Assembly (NCBI GenBank): GCA_009760855.2
Contig: WPIO01000048.1
Location: forward strand, 1,751,001 to 1,815,000
Reading direction: 5' to 3'
Origin: Cristatella mucedo
Taxonomy: Eukaryota; Bryozoa; Phylactolaemata; Cristatellidae
Length of the DNA: 64,000 nucleotides
A program made the position numbers and the translations under genes. Each line of letters opens with the position of its first letter. Positions within the stretch are counted from its first letter, which is position 1. Below, piece by piece: positions 46,309-62,105 of this stretch. Below the pieces are notes generated by a model. It did no database searches. It saw only the letters and a list, made by a program, of their open reading frames with translations, and had not been told where the DNA came from.

Positions 46309-49300
46309 GCGCCTCGCAAGTTCTTATTTTTCACGACTTCCATTCGCGATTTCGGTGGATTAAAGAAGCGCTTTCTCTAGCGCACCATAACGTCTACTCG
46401 CTTTCTTCTGCAACGATTCCCTGACCTCACATATGGTGAAGGTCATGCCGTGATCTTCATTCGCATCCACATTAGATGCATTGCACAATTTGCTCTAATT
46501 GGCAATCACATATGTTTTCACTGCGTTTCAAAAGTTCGCCAGTGGATGCCATCCATGCTTCTAAGAGACGCTTGGTGCTGGACTATGTTTCGCATAACCC
46601 ACACTGCTAAATAAATTTAAGGTAGGCGAGACTGCATGGTTAAGACAATGCTAGTAATGAACTCGATGAGTTATATTCACCATCGCACGTGACAGGGTGC
46701 AGGGAAATCTGTTCCTCATTGCCTCGTGTTTGCACTAATCTCGATCTAGCTTGAGATGTCGTCTTAGGCATCTAATGATATAGAGCTCAAGCTATTGCGG
46801 AGATTTCCAGAATTGCGGAGCCGAACGGCTGCTGTTTTCTTATCATTTCTGTCGATGACGGCCCGTAAATTCAAAGAGGGGTCAGTGAAACGGCGTCGAG
46901 CTATTTCTGTGAGATTATGAGAATCGAGCTATTGACTTTTTTGCGGCTTCTGAATTATAACTGATTGGTTGGAACTGGTTGCTTGACAAAACGCGGGATT
47001 AAGGCAGCGCAAAAGAAGAAGCCGTGCAGCAGGCGCTCAACTCTGCGCAGGTGCAGGGTTGAGCTGAGTTGAGCGCTCGACCTTTAGCCCTGCGGCAGCT
47101 GTTGTACGCCGTGGCAGCGATTGGTCGCCTGTAACTCTTGGGTGCTGTCGAATAGACTTCTCCGCGCTGTGGATACGACTTTGCTACCTTGGCTGTTGCT
47201 GTTGTTGTTGTTGTTGTGGGCGCTCTTTGTTGCTGCAGTGTTCCGCCAGTCATTCGACATGTCTGCATGCGTTGGTGCACCGCCTACAATTACCTAGCAG
47301 CGGCTCTAAGATTCAGAGTCTCGTCGTTACCGGCATTCGTCACACTTCGGCTGGGTGAGAGCAGCATCGCGAGTGCCTTGCTTGCGACCTTACTTGTTCT
47401 GTCAAGACGTGGAAGCCGACACAACCCGTCTGTAAACCTTACTAAGCAAAACTATGGCATACAAAGTATGGATATAGCAAGCACGGCCCCGCAAATCACC
47501 CTGGCTTTTCCTGCAGACGGGGCAACCCTTTTTTTCTAGATTTTATTTTAAAGGCTGCTACAGCGCCACGCTTTGAGCACAAGCTTAGTGTCCGTTTATA
47601 CGTTTAAGGGATCGTATGTTGCGCGTTTCTAAAGGTGCATGCAGTTAACTTCTTTTCTTAAATTTAAACAGGTCTGACTAGCAGAACGCTTTCGGTGAGG
47701 CCTAACACTGTCAGCGTGCTGCCACTGGCTCCCCAAATGGCGGGAGTGCTTCCTCTCTGGGTTCTCGCTGCGTCCATAGAGGCTACTACTTGGCGCGTCT
47801 TTGGCGCGGGAGGTAAAGGTCCTCTCAAATCTTACGAGTTGCATTTAGAGCTAAGTTGAACTGTGAAAGAAATAGCAGGAATCAGGGAAGCATTTTAGGG
47901 GCTTTTAAAGAGCCTTTGAAGCTGATTTATTCTGAAGAAAAGTCCCTGACCTTGAGTTGGGCCCTCGAGAGCGAGGTATTACCCCATGCAGAAATCATGG
48001 CAACACCCTTTGTCCGTATACTCTCACCAATATAAGCTGAAAAACCATCATCTACCTTTTCTGTCCCAAGCCTCTTCTTCATTTTAGCATGTAAATGTCG
48101 TCTTACGTTGAAGGTCAATCTCTTCCACAGTATTCCTTCAATGGCGGTTGAAGCTCGCTCTGGGCTAATGTAATTAGCGTCAACGTTAAATAGTTCTCAA
48201 AGGCCAAGGCTAGTAGCAAAATATCGGAATTCTGGAGCCATTGGTCGACAGAAACTACCAAAATGGACTTATGCAAAAAGTATAAAGTAATAATTAATGT
48301 TTGACGAATTTCTCCAGATTCCCCTTTGTGTACGGCCATATGTTAGGTCTAGCTGTGCTCCCAAATCATCCGTGCATATGTTTCGAAGGTTGCACGCATT
48401 GAACTATCTTTATGTTGATAATAAAGTCATCTTGAATTAAGAAAATTTTGAATACACGTCGATCGATTCTTGCAATCTTGAGAACCTATTTTTTTTCCTT
48501 TTCTATAGGCATCACGAGTTTAACACTGCACATCAGGCCGATTCAAATACGTCTGCTTAAACTGGCATGGCTGCAGCGTAGGCATGGTGGGTAGCGAATT
48601 CTGAACCCCGAATGGCCCGGACCTGAAAGGGCTTTTCGAGCAGCCTATCAGCCCGACATGCCCCCTCCGACCTTGCTGTGATTAGCTGCCCAGACAAAGA
48701 CATGGTTTTGCCCCTCATTGGCCTACGTTTAGCTACGTTTAAAAGCTGTAGTGACCCGGGGCACGACTTCTTGGCCAAGAAAGATCAAACTAGCAGTCTC
48801 TGTCACGTCTGCAAACATATAAAACGCTAAGACATACTTCACGTGAATATAGCAGGCTTTAAAAATAACTAACGTGATTTTGCTCGTTCATCCAAAAACG
48901 AAATGTCTTAATTTTTTTAAAAGCAATGTCGTGTCATTTCGTAGCAAGCCGAATTTGTTATATAAAGAAATTCTACTAAATCTTTAGCTTTGCTAATGCG
49001 GAGCTTAAAAAATGCTTTTGCATTGGACTGACTGAAAGCAGTTACGTCTTCAAGACGCGGTAACCACTCGCCATCTTGACATTCGTTCATACACTTCACA
49101 TCAACGTGGCCACAGCTCTCACTAATGCAAGCTAGTACCGTGCCTTTTAGCTTAAAATGGCAGAAATTATGCTACGGTAACTGTTCCCAAAGCAGCAAGT
49201 TCAGAATGGTTGCCAGCTGCTTTAAACCGCAAACTCTTAACCTTAAATATTTAACATCATTTGCCATTATCCCTAAAAAAAAAACATACAAACCTCAGCA

Positions 49301-49799
49301 CTAAACTCTAAATTGGCCCGAAATGCTAAACCCTAAATCATAACCCTCTAAAGAAAAAATACATCTCGAAACAAGTTTTGCGTGTGTGCATACATGCAAG
49401 CACTTTCGCGAAGCATATCTATCGACGAAATCATTGGACGCCATTGTTATCGCTACGGGCATAGTATCCATAGCAGTGCCCGAACCGCCGTTCGCAGGTA
49501 CGCATCGACGTTTCGATCGCTAATTCGTCCGGTTCGTCACTGCTCTGTTGCAGCGAGCAGTTCGCCAGCAGACGGCGACGCTGTCGATTATATCCAGCCT
49601 AGCCTGGTCCAGATCCAAACTGAACCGCTAGTAAACAACAATCGGCAGTATTCGTGCAGGCGGAATGACCTTTGAAGGCTGCCAATCGTCCGGCGGCCGG
49701 TTTGATTGGGGCTTAGCAATGGCGGCCTACTGACCGACCGAGGTGCAACGTACGATGCTTCCGACGACTCTTGCAACAACTTTTGAGCAGCTGGACGCT
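46309..49799. other. No gene assigned
   Basis: A (TTG)n run at about 47,196-47,218. Near 49,230-49,350 there is AAACCCTAAA-like sequence too degenerate to call telomeric. Otherwise unassigned. Confidence 0.35.
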
Positions 49800-50480
49800 T
49801 CGGGGCACCCGAGCCGGCCAGCTGAAAGCGAACTCCTCAGTGCGACGGTCACCCACGCCCAGGGAAACCGCAGGCGGGGAAGCTGCAAGTATCTGGGTCA
49901 AGGTCTAATCCCTGTCGATCGATATCAGATGTTGCTGTGCTCGACCGGCGCAGGCGATGGAGCTGGAGCGTCGCGCTACAGACACGACGTCTTTGTGGTT
50001 GGTCGCGCGGTCTCGGCTGATAGAGGCTGAATTGTCTCCACACGCAAGCGAGCTGCAACGAAGAATCGCGAACATCCAAGCTATCGCCGCCAGCAAACGC
50101 GCGGGCTTCGCTTTTTCTTGGCTCCGTTTCGCACCCGCGCTTCTAGCAGCCTTGCAGACCGGGCGCATGCTCGCTGCCAGAACGGCGCTGCTGCCGCGGC
50201 CGCTGCCGCCGCCGCTCTCCAGTCCGACTCGCCGGACTCGGTGGACGAACGGCAGAGTGCACGGGTGGGCGCCGGCAGGCTCCCGCAAACTCCGGCATCC
50301 CTCACCGACACACTTCCGCACATTCCGACACGCTCCTGCGATTGTACGGCACACACGATGAATTCTCGCACCAATGAGTGGCCGCGCTGGCTTTCCCCGC
50401 AGCGAGGATCCGTGCAGAGGAGCAGCAAGCGGTGCGTTTGCTCAAGAACGCATGCAGCGGACCGCAGATTCGCCGGTAAG
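49800..50480 (+). promoter_or_regulatory. CpG-rich block with a possible first exon ending at a splice donor
   Basis: CpG-dense, with several overlapping open frames on both strands. GCCG/GTAAGT at 50,472-50,481 is a strong plus-strand splice-donor match directly at the downstream edge, as in a CpG-island first exon. Coding potential is not established. Confidence 0.3.
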
Positions 50481-50737
50481 TAAATATACTTAAATAGGGA
50501 AACACTTACGTTTAATGATGGCTGAACTCCGACTCGGCCGTGGCTAGCCAATCACAAGAGAAGCTGAAGGCGAGACCCCAGCAGCTGGAGGTCTGCAGCC
50601 GGCCGCTAGCGCCTAGACGGCGTGCCCCCGAGCCTCGTTTGCACGAGCCGAGCTCGTTTGGCTATTTCAGTGTCCCTGTCGCTTGCTGCTGCTACTCACT
50701 GTCACGTCCGCAAAAAGCTGTAACGTAGCCAGTAGGA

Positions 50738-50920
50738 CTATGCACGGTGAGCCGTGATGGCTCACTAGGTAAGGTGGTTGCTTTTCATGACACCGGCCCC
50801 GAGGTCGTGTGTTCGAATCCTGCGGTGGGTGATTCTTTATCGCCGCTGCAAGCGGTGGTGATAGCCGTAAAGGCTCTTCTGTCGCTATGCAGAAGAGGCT
50901 GTTGAATCATCTATTATTTA
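50738..50920 (+). mobile_element. tRNA-derived SINE, best copy
   Basis: A box TGGCTCACTAGGT at 50,758-50,770 and B box GTTCGAATCC at 50,811-50,820, about 40 bases apart, the internal promoter layout of RNA polymerase III genes. A non-tRNA body follows (CCGCTGCAAGCGGTGG and AGGCTCTTCTGTCGC), shared with copies at 28.5, 29.9, 45.3, 54.6 and 63.0 kb. The 3' end is AT-rich. Confidence 0.85.
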
Positions 50921-54240
<3,320 letters not shown>

Positions 54241-54552
54241 TGCGTTTGCAGCCCTTGAGACAGACAGAGAGACGGACATAGAGACAAGGGCGGAGACAGA
54301 GGGGGCAGAGAGACAGAGAGACAAAGAGACAGAGATCATGGTATAGGGAGCAGGCGTCGCCCTTGTATTCAGCCTGGCTGTCTTACTTCACACTGTTGCA
54401 TCGCTTCGTGCAGCGCTCTCGAGAGATGGGTGCCAGTGCAGAGCGTAGTGACGTAGCAGCAGCAGCTCAGAGCTGTGTGGTGTGTTGTAACGACGCTTGC
54501 TGAGTGCTTAGTTAGGAGAGCGTACACTAACTCTTCACTCTTCATTTAATAA

Positions 54553-54727
54553 AAAACCCTAGCTGATTTAACAGCCTCTTTTGTATAGAGACAGGAGAGC
54601 CTTTGCGGCTATCAACACTATTTGCAGAGGCGATTAAGGATCGCCCACCTCAGGATTCGAAACGATAACCTCGGTACCGAGATCGTGAAAAGCAGCCACC
54701 TGTCCTAGTGTGCAATCACGGCTCATT
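54553..54727 (-). mobile_element. tRNA-derived SINE copy, minus strand
   Basis: Same order as the copy at 45,266: GCTGATTTAACAGCCTCTTTTG, a body with GGCTATCAACAC, GGATTCGAAACG at the B-box position and ATCACGGCTCA at the end. Confidence 0.75.
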
Positions 54728-54775
54728 TCATCAACCATGCCCTGCAATCGCTGCTGAGGGCACCATTAAGTACTA
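54728..54775 (+). repeat. ~50-base dispersed repeat, partner of 51,797-51,847
   Basis: Shares CATGCCCTGCAATCGCTGCT and the following GAGGGCA and TTAAGTACTA in the same orientation. Confidence 0.7.
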
Positions 54776-54984
54776 ATAAAGTGAGTGATTTCGTTATGCT
54801 TAACGAGTTCGTCGCTGGTTGTTTTTTGAGCTGATGGTCGCAAAACTTTGTATGTAAAGTAGTTCAACAATTTTTGCAGCCATCTGTAAGACATAGTGGT
54901 TGATGGGTGTCTCTCTTAAAAATTTCGCGTGATCGTGGCTGTCCAGGTGTCAATCCACTTCACGTCCGCCCCCCCCCCGTCCAT

Positions 54985-56290
54985 CGGTCTGCTAATCGCA
55001 TTGAAGTCAACGGGCAACAGTCATCCGAGCGGCCTTTAATTATAAAGTACACAGGGGATCTGTTCTTCATTCAATTGCTTTCTCAATTTGTATTCCCCTA
55101 CTAGCCAATGTAATCGCCAAGCACAATATAGGCTTTCATTTCTAAGCAGATAGCACGCAGCTTTAGCTGACCTTTGATCCCTCACTGCCCTCCAGCACGT
55201 CGATCTCTCATAACTCTAGTGCTGAATGCATTGTCAGCATGCATTTGCATTTAGACGGCAGTAAGTTTCCTCAAACTGAATGACGACCAAACCAACTTCC
55301 TAGAGCGTGGAAATTCTAACCCTCAAATTGGACTCGACCAGCAAATCTCCTGTTGCATCTCTTCGCAATATAGGTGTCCTATTCCAAAATGACCTTTCAC
55401 AAGATGACCACGTCAGCTCCACGGTCAAGTCGTACTTTCAGCAACTTATCGTTGCTGTCATTTGGGTTTGCTTAGATAAAGATACGACAGCCAAGCCGGC
55501 CCATGCCTTTGCGATCTCGACTTCTGCAGCGAACCGCTTAAGGTCAAAGTTCAGCCCTGAGTTTTAGTGAAGCGGGCGATTTGCGCAGCTCGGTCCAGCC
55601 CGGGCCAATCGCACAGTAAGCTACCATTAGACGTCGGCACCGCGCCATGCGCCAAATCAGCAGCTAGTATTTGTGTCCAGCTCCCTGCCCGCTCACTGCA
55701 AGCGAAAGTGGGTAGGCCGTGGCTCTGCTCTTCTGCCGCCGCCGCCGCAGAAACGTGGCCGCTAAATCAGCTGACTGCAGCCGCTTCTTCCAGGCCTTCG
55801 TGCATTTGAAGTAAAATGCTTGCACGCGATGTCGGACTCGGCCTTCAAATTTGCCTGCCTTTCGTGTACGTTGATTGATATCGCGTCCTTGCATCACTTC
55901 TCTCTGACCTGCGTTGGCTCCTAAATCAAGCAGCGCATCGACTTCAAGGTTCTGCCGCGAGATTTTAGGTCTCTTTATTATTTCTTTCAGGCCAGTCTTT
56001 CCGTAATACCTCCGAATAAGGTTTCCTATCATAGCACACGCTCGTCTTGCCGACGTTATTTAGCTGTGCCTCTAACCAACCTTAGGTCCATTGGAGACTG
56101 TGCCTTTACTGCGTATGCTCCCCATTTAAAAAGAAGTGGAAAGTTCACCTACCCTCTCTTTGCAACGTCTCCTTCCGCATGGATTATATCTTGACTTCTC
56201 ACGGTGTCAAAATTGTGTTCGCTGTGCGATGTTCTTGTGAATTGTTCTTCGCGTGCTTATGCTTGCTGAATTGTGCATCTCGCCGCTCAA
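54985..56290 (+). mobile_element. Degenerate LINE fragment, plus strand
   Basis: Follows the intact LINE in order from the [13 protein letters not shown] region (55,000) through the YADD-equivalent region (55,140), [13 protein letters not shown] equivalent (55,370), and C-terminal pieces to about 56,140, with many breaks. Confidence 0.75.
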
Positions 56291-57944
56291 TTTAAGTGGC
56301 TCTTTTTGTGCTTACGTTAAGTACCGGGAACGAGATTTGGAGATTCAAAGAAGTTTGCTCGGGACGCTATAACCCTAGCTACCGGCAATCGTTCGGCGAG
56401 GAGTCGGTATGCGAGCTTGACTGTTAAATAAGACATACAGCCAAACAGCGCCGACTGCAGCGGATCAACTAGCTGATTCCGGTGAAAGGCAGACTTCGTC
56501 ACGGCCTCACTGACGTTAGATACGCTGCGGCGACTATACGTCGAGCGACAGCAGGAACGATAGGTGTGGTAGGAATGGTGGGCCATTACGCTTTCGTGAC
56601 AGTCGGCTACAGGGCCGCCGCTCACCGGTGAAGGGATCTGGCGTTGTCACGGCGCCTTAACGGATCAGCGGGAGCCACGTGGTCGTCGCCACGATCGGCG
56701 GCGCAAGTCTCCGCGACCGCCGATCGGTCTACTGCCGCCGCCGCCGCCTCAGCGGCCGACGGCTGGATAACGCAGGATTCGAGGCGCTGCTTCGCGAACG
56801 CACGCTACAGCTTCCGGTCCGCGCTCAGGCCGCGTGCGGATCGAGGCCGGCGGATTGAGCAGATCGTCGAAATCCGGCGGTCTGCCGCTCTGCCCGGCAT
56901 CGCCGCCGCGACCGCAGCTGCGCTCGCGAGAACCCTCTGTTCGCGCGACGACTCTACTTTCGGCGGCGGCGGCGGCGACGAAGTCCGAAGCCTTTTTGCG
57001 GCGCCTCGCAGCGCTGCCGCGCGGCGAGTCCACGGCCGTAGCGGGGCAGCTCGGCGGCCTCCGCACAGCGAAGCCGCTCGGCGCCGACAGCGCACCGTCG
57101 CCGAGCGGCGCACCGGCGCAGGGTGCGCTGGGCCGCTCAATGGCCGCCGAGGGGAGACGACGTCGCGCTGCAGCGACGACGAGCGGGATGGAAAGGCTGG
57201 CGGCTGCGCAGGGCCTGCGCAAGGCAAGGCCACTGCGCAGCCGATCACCTCGGCGGGAGCTCGGCTGCGCAGCGGCTGCGGCGGCCACCGTCGCCGCCGA
57301 GCTCTGGCCCCGGCCTGCGCGCGGGCGCGCACTCGCACGACCGGCCGTCGGCGAGGGCGGCGCGCAAGCTTGCGACCGCTCACGCGAGATCGATACGTGA
57401 GAGCCACTGAAGCGGCCGGCCTGCGCGCGATGCTGCTAACCGCGCCACTCCTCGGCCTCCACGGCTGGCGCCCCTCGCTGCCTCGACGAGCCGCCAGCCG
57501 TGGCCGGCCCTCCTCTCTCCGAAGCCACTGGGCGCCCAGCCGCTCCGTCTCTCTGTCTCTGTCTCTGTCCTCCGCCAAACGCCGCGCGCTATGCTAAGTA
57601 TTTTCGCCGCTCCTCGCCGTCCCACTGTTCGGTTCGGCGCGCAAGCGCACGCTCGCGGAATCATTGTCTTCGCTCGCTAGCGTGCGACAGACAATACGGA
57701 CCCCGCCCAGCGACAGCACCGGAAGCCAGCGCGCCGCGCCCCGGCCTGCGTTCACCGACCGGCACGCAGGCCAGCCGGCGTTGTCAGCTCGCCTGCGCCG
57801 CCCGGCATGCTCGTCCGCTCGAGCAGCCCTCCGCCGCCGCCGCCCACGTCGCGCCAAAGCAGACCGTCGGCTCTAAGAGAAGGATAGTCTACGCTCCGGC
57901 GACTAGCGGGTGACGTCGTCGCGCAGCGAGCCGACAAGCGGACG

Positions 57945-58014
57945 ATGCGCCGCCGCCAGTCAGAGCGGACGGCCTGGCTAGCCCTGCTGCCTCTTGCCGC
58001 CGCCGTGCTCGCAG
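57945..58014 (+). CDS. Candidate first coding exon with signal peptide
   Basis: ATG at 57,945 encodes a basic start (MRRRQSERT), then a hydrophobic core (AWLALLPLAAAVLA) ending in a signal-peptidase-like AxA-type site, immediately followed by CAG/GTACGC, a good splice-donor match (exon end 58,014, intron phase 1). Phase-1 junctions just after signal peptides are common in animal secreted and membrane protein genes. It lies within a CpG island. Downstream exons were not found in this window, so the product is unknown. Confidence 0.4.
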
Positions 58015-58162
58015 GTACGCGCCGCGCCCGCTGCGCCCGCCGAACGCCGACGGAACGTCAACGTTCAGCTCCGGCCGCTGCTCGTTGCCGCCGGGTCGCG
58101 CTCTCGAGCTCGAGCGCAGACGGCCGGCGCGGAAGCGTCGATCCGTCCGCAGGACGCTACGC

Positions 58163-58215
58163 GCGCGTCCCCGCGGCCTCTCCGGTCCTTGACCGGAGAG
58201 GCCGCGGGGACGCGC
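58163..58215. repeat. Perfect hairpin, 25-base arms, 3-base loop
   Basis: Left arm 58,163-58,187 and right arm 58,191-58,215 are exact reverse complements (GGCCTCTCCGGTC / GACCGGAGAGGCC core) around CTT. Confidence 0.9.
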
Positions 58216-58494
58216 CCACATCTGCGTGGCGCGAAGACGCAGCGTAGCGGCGTAGTGTTTGAGGCTCGGAAGCGGGCTAACTCCGCCGCTCCGCTGCGAC
58301 GCATTAGCGCCGCCTACGCGCACGCTCGGAGCTCCGTCGGCCGCCTCGCCGCTGTTGTCGCTGTCGGCGCACGACGCCGTCGCGAACCGCCGCAAGCGAT
58401 AGGCCTGCGAAGGCCGGGCGAGCCACTTGGCGAGTGATTGTCGTGGAGCTGACCGCTCGCTCGCTCGCTCGCACCCCGCAGTCGCCATGCGGCG

Positions 58495-58590
58495 GCGACG
58501 GCGGCAGTGGCGGCGGCGGCAGTGGCGGCGGCGGCAGTGGCGGCGGCGGCGGCGGTGGCGGTGGCGTCGGTGGTGGTGGCGGCGGGGCAG
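58495..58590. repeat. (GGC)n-rich, AGTGGCGGCGGC units
   Basis: Tandem 12-15-base units of GGC with AGT, then GGT variants; reads as Gly/Ser or Arg/Trp runs. Confidence 0.9.
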
Positions 58591-58950
58591 CGTCGGAGAG
58601 GTGGGCGCGTCGATCGGCAGCGCCTCGCGCCCTCGCGCACGGCCGGCGGTGAAGAGTGAGACAGAGAGAAGCAGGCGACAGCAGCCGCGCGCCCCGGCAA
58701 CCGGCGCCGTGACTCGCCATCGTTTTGGCGATGGACGAGCGCGTTTTCAGCTCTTGAAAGCGACTCAATTCCGTTGCTCCGAGGGCGGCAAAGTCGCGTG
58801 ATAGTTTTGCGCGCGATTATCCTGGCGCGCTCGAAGCGTGAGAAGTCAGTGAACGCTCTATGTACTCCCGCCGACGCCGCCGCCTCATCCGCCGCCTAAG
58901 CAGCCGCTGCCGCAGCCGCTGCCGCTGCCGCTGCCGCCGCCGCTGCCTCG

Positions 58951-59335
58951 CCCCACATGGTCGCTCCTATTTCGTAGAGCTAAACGCGCGGGCGTGATCC
59001 GAGTGCCGACGTTGGCGTTATGGCTGTCGTGGTAACCAACGCGTCATCAACTCCCCAGCAGCTATGGGCTTCGCGCGTTCAGTGTCTTATAGCTCTGTGA
59101 AATATGAAAATCGCAGACAACGAGTTCTCAGGCCACACCCATGCCAGCGCAATGCGACGCCCTGCTATTATGAGCTTAGAGCTGGGTCACTGACTAGGAC
59201 TTGGTGAGGCTGAGAAAATAACAGCGATTAGCACGACCGACCTGTGAGCAAAATGGTATTTATTGCAGTAGCCAGAAAAACGCGTACAGCTAACGACCTA
59301 GCTGGTAGATAGGGAGAGAACCTTAAGCAGCAGCT
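58951..59335. other. No gene seen
   Basis: Unassigned sequence between the CpG island and the CT microsatellite. Confidence 0.4.
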
Positions 59336-59536
59336 CTCTCTCGCTCTCGCCCTCTCTCTCTCTCTCTCCTTCCTTCTCTCCCTCTCTCTGTCTTTCTGTC
59401 TCTGTCTCTCTCTCTCCCTCTCCCTCCCTCCTCCTCTCTCTCTTTCTCTCTTTCTTTCTCTCTTTCTTTCCCTCTCTCTCTCTCTCTCTCTGTGTCTCTT
59501 TGTCTCTGTCTCTCTCCCTCCCTCCTCTCTATCTTT

Positions 59537-59573
<37 letters not shown>

Positions 59574-59687
59574 TTCTCTCTTTCTTTCTCTTTCTCTCTC
59601 TCTCTTTCCCTCTCTCTCTCTGTGTCTCTTTGTCTCTGTCTCTCTCCCTCCCTCCTCTCTCTCTTTTCTCTCCCTCTCTCTCTCTCT

Positions 59688-59725
<38 letters not shown>

Positions 59726-59730
59726 CTCTT
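59336..59730. repeat. (CT)n-rich microsatellite with an internal duplicated block
   Basis: Impure CT. A block with TGTGTCTCTTTGTCTCTGTC occurs at about 59,491 and again at about 59,621, so a ~130-base unit is duplicated. Confidence 0.9.
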
Positions 59731-61965
59731 CTTCGGGCGCCGGAGGCGGCGTCGCAGCGCTGATCATTACCTCGTACCTCCTACAAGCTTCCAACGAGAA
59801 GGCCTGAAGTCGCCTGCCGCAAACGCTGTCATGGTCCTGAACTTCTACTTCTATGCTACTCACTACCTCAACTGCTCTCCTAACTCTGCTATGCTTCCCA
59901 CTTTCTCTTTGTTGCATGAGATGAAGTCTGTTGGCTACCGAATGCGTACCAAAAGCCGCTTAGGCTGTGAGTGCGCTATACAAAACTCTCCTGCGTAACA
60001 CCCACATGGTCTTTATGACTTTGTGGAGTTACTGACGGAGATACATTACAGAAGATTTTTTGCGTGCCTCCTATGAGGGACGCCAGCTGCTGCTTCTACC
60101 CTCGGGCGAGTGACGACAAATAATTCTCCTCTGCCACTATATGATTAAGGATACTGAACAAGCCAACCGTTACTTTTTTACTGTGGAAGTACGCTTTAGA
60201 CCTGTTGTTCGTTCCCACAGTTGGAAGTCAAAACGACAGTACGGTGCAGCCAACTTGGACGTCAGAGCCTGTAACACAAACACCACCGGCAAACAGCGGT
60301 AAGATCCCAAGATACGTTTTGCTTCTTTTTTTTTACTGAACCGAGCTCTCTTTTGAAGCTTTCAGTTTGTTCAGAGCTGTTTCGGTTCTTCTTTCTTCTT
60401 CTTGTACTCATCTCGCTCGTGCAGCCGAAACGTTCGCGGCTGAAGCGTCCCGCTACGTAAGCGTCTAAGGATTCGGCGGTGCGACGCGCGGGGTCAGGGG
60501 TAGACGCGCACTCGGTGTCGCCTCAAGAAGCGTTGCTTAGGAACGCTGACCACTCGTCGTCTAGGAGCGATTAGCCGCTGCCGCCCCGAAGCAAACCCAG
60601 ACGGCGGAAGGGCGCTTAGGGCCTCACGCGTGCAATGACATTCAAAGTTACGACAAGCCTGGGATGGATATACGCACAGAAGCTGTCGGCCATGTTAATT
60701 AGCAAAAGCGCTTGTAAACTGATGAGCGGAGTTTGCATGGATGGATAGGGCAGGTGGATGGTATGGATGGCACGGACGGATGGCCGCACAGAGACTCCAG
60801 TGGGCGTACTCAGAAGCAATGACAGAGCAAGACGCAGAGCGAGATACAAGGGAAGCTGTGGTCCGCATTTAGAAAAATGGCCTTCAGTCAGTCAGTCGGT
60901 CGGCGGGGCAAGGACGATGGAGACAGGATTTTGGCGCCGCGAGTGATGAGTGACGGCTAAGCCCCCCATTCTCGTAGGGCGCGACGGCGGGGGGGGGGGG
61001 TGGGAGGGGTCAGTGCCTTCTCCTCACAATCTGTCAGAAAAGGCTCGGCTTGCCCTGTTTTATACTTTTCAATCTTCATTTTGAGAGTGCATTGAGCTTG
61101 ATGTCGATGGCGCGAAGCACAGAAACCTCTTTCTCACAATCGAATAAAGGTTTTATCAGTTTTGGAGAGCCTGAACCTATGCGATGAATTAATGCCGCTC
61201 AGAACGCCGCTTGAAAGATGTTTAGAAACACTATCCAATCCAGGATCTCAAATAACAGGATCGCGTTCTTTAAAAAAAACGTGGTAGCTGCTCTGAAAAT
61301 AGACCTGCTCGCGCACGGTGACTGCGCTCTGCTACAGCAATGCCGTCTTTTAGCTGCATAAGAAACAGTGCTACCTCACAGACTGTGCGTAATACTGATC
61401 TATACAATTTGGAATGAGAGCACGTGAGTCCGTTAGTCAGTCCGTACGCTCAAGTCGCTTATGTCATGTTTATATTCTGCCCTTTGCGATATTTGTAGTA
61501 CTATTGTGTACCCGTCCAACGCCAAATGGAAAAATTCAATTTAAAAATTGATTACGATGCAAATAAGTGCATGGCTGCGCAGACGCAGATTAGCAATGCG
61601 TAGCCGTACGGCAGACCCTCGCTAAGACTTACTGTCCAAGTCAGGCTCTGTATTTTTATTCGTTCACTGGGAGATAAGCTCTGCAGCTTTTAAGTGCGTA
61701 ATTATACGAACCACTAATCAAAAGGGTGCTTATCAATATTTCATAATTCAATGCACAATTTATTAATGAACATAAGCTAGAAGAGTGCATGCTGTAGCTT
61801 CATCCGAAAATTGTTAAATTGTCTCCCCCAATTTGACATGAATGCACATCATAGCTATATCGTCATAGTCAACCTATATAATTTGAATGTGAGTCACTAA
61901 GGAAACACAAGTCGCAGATATCAAGCCTGCCTTTTGACCTTTCGTGATATTGGAGAGGGGGCGAG
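59731..61965. other. No gene seen
   Basis: GGAT-type short repeats near 60,737-60,785 and a G run near 60,990-61,000. Otherwise unassigned. Confidence 0.4.

Positions 61966-62105
<140 letters not shown>

Larger units (their letters stand above)
56640..58950. promoter_or_regulatory. Large CpG island
   Basis: About 2.3 kb of very high GC and CpG. Open frames of 100-317 residues occur in nearly every frame and are explained by few stop codons. Contains a signal-peptide-like exon (57,945-58,014), a perfect 25-base-arm hairpin (58,163-58,215) and (GGC)n runs. Likely a promoter/first-exon region. Confidence 0.5.

Noticed and set aside
49230-49350. AAACCCTAAA-like sequence as interstitial telomere repeat
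   Set aside because: Units are irregular and never form two consecutive perfect hexamers or heptamers.
50758-50820. A functional tRNA gene
   Set aside because: A and B boxes are present but no acceptor-stem pairing or cloverleaf fits; the body is shared with dispersed copies, so it is a SINE.
56644-57597. 317-residue plus-strand frame in the CpG island as a gene
   Set aside because: Comparable frames are open on the other strand and in other phases; the composition is Arg/Ala/Pro-rich as expected from random GC-rich DNA, with no domain.
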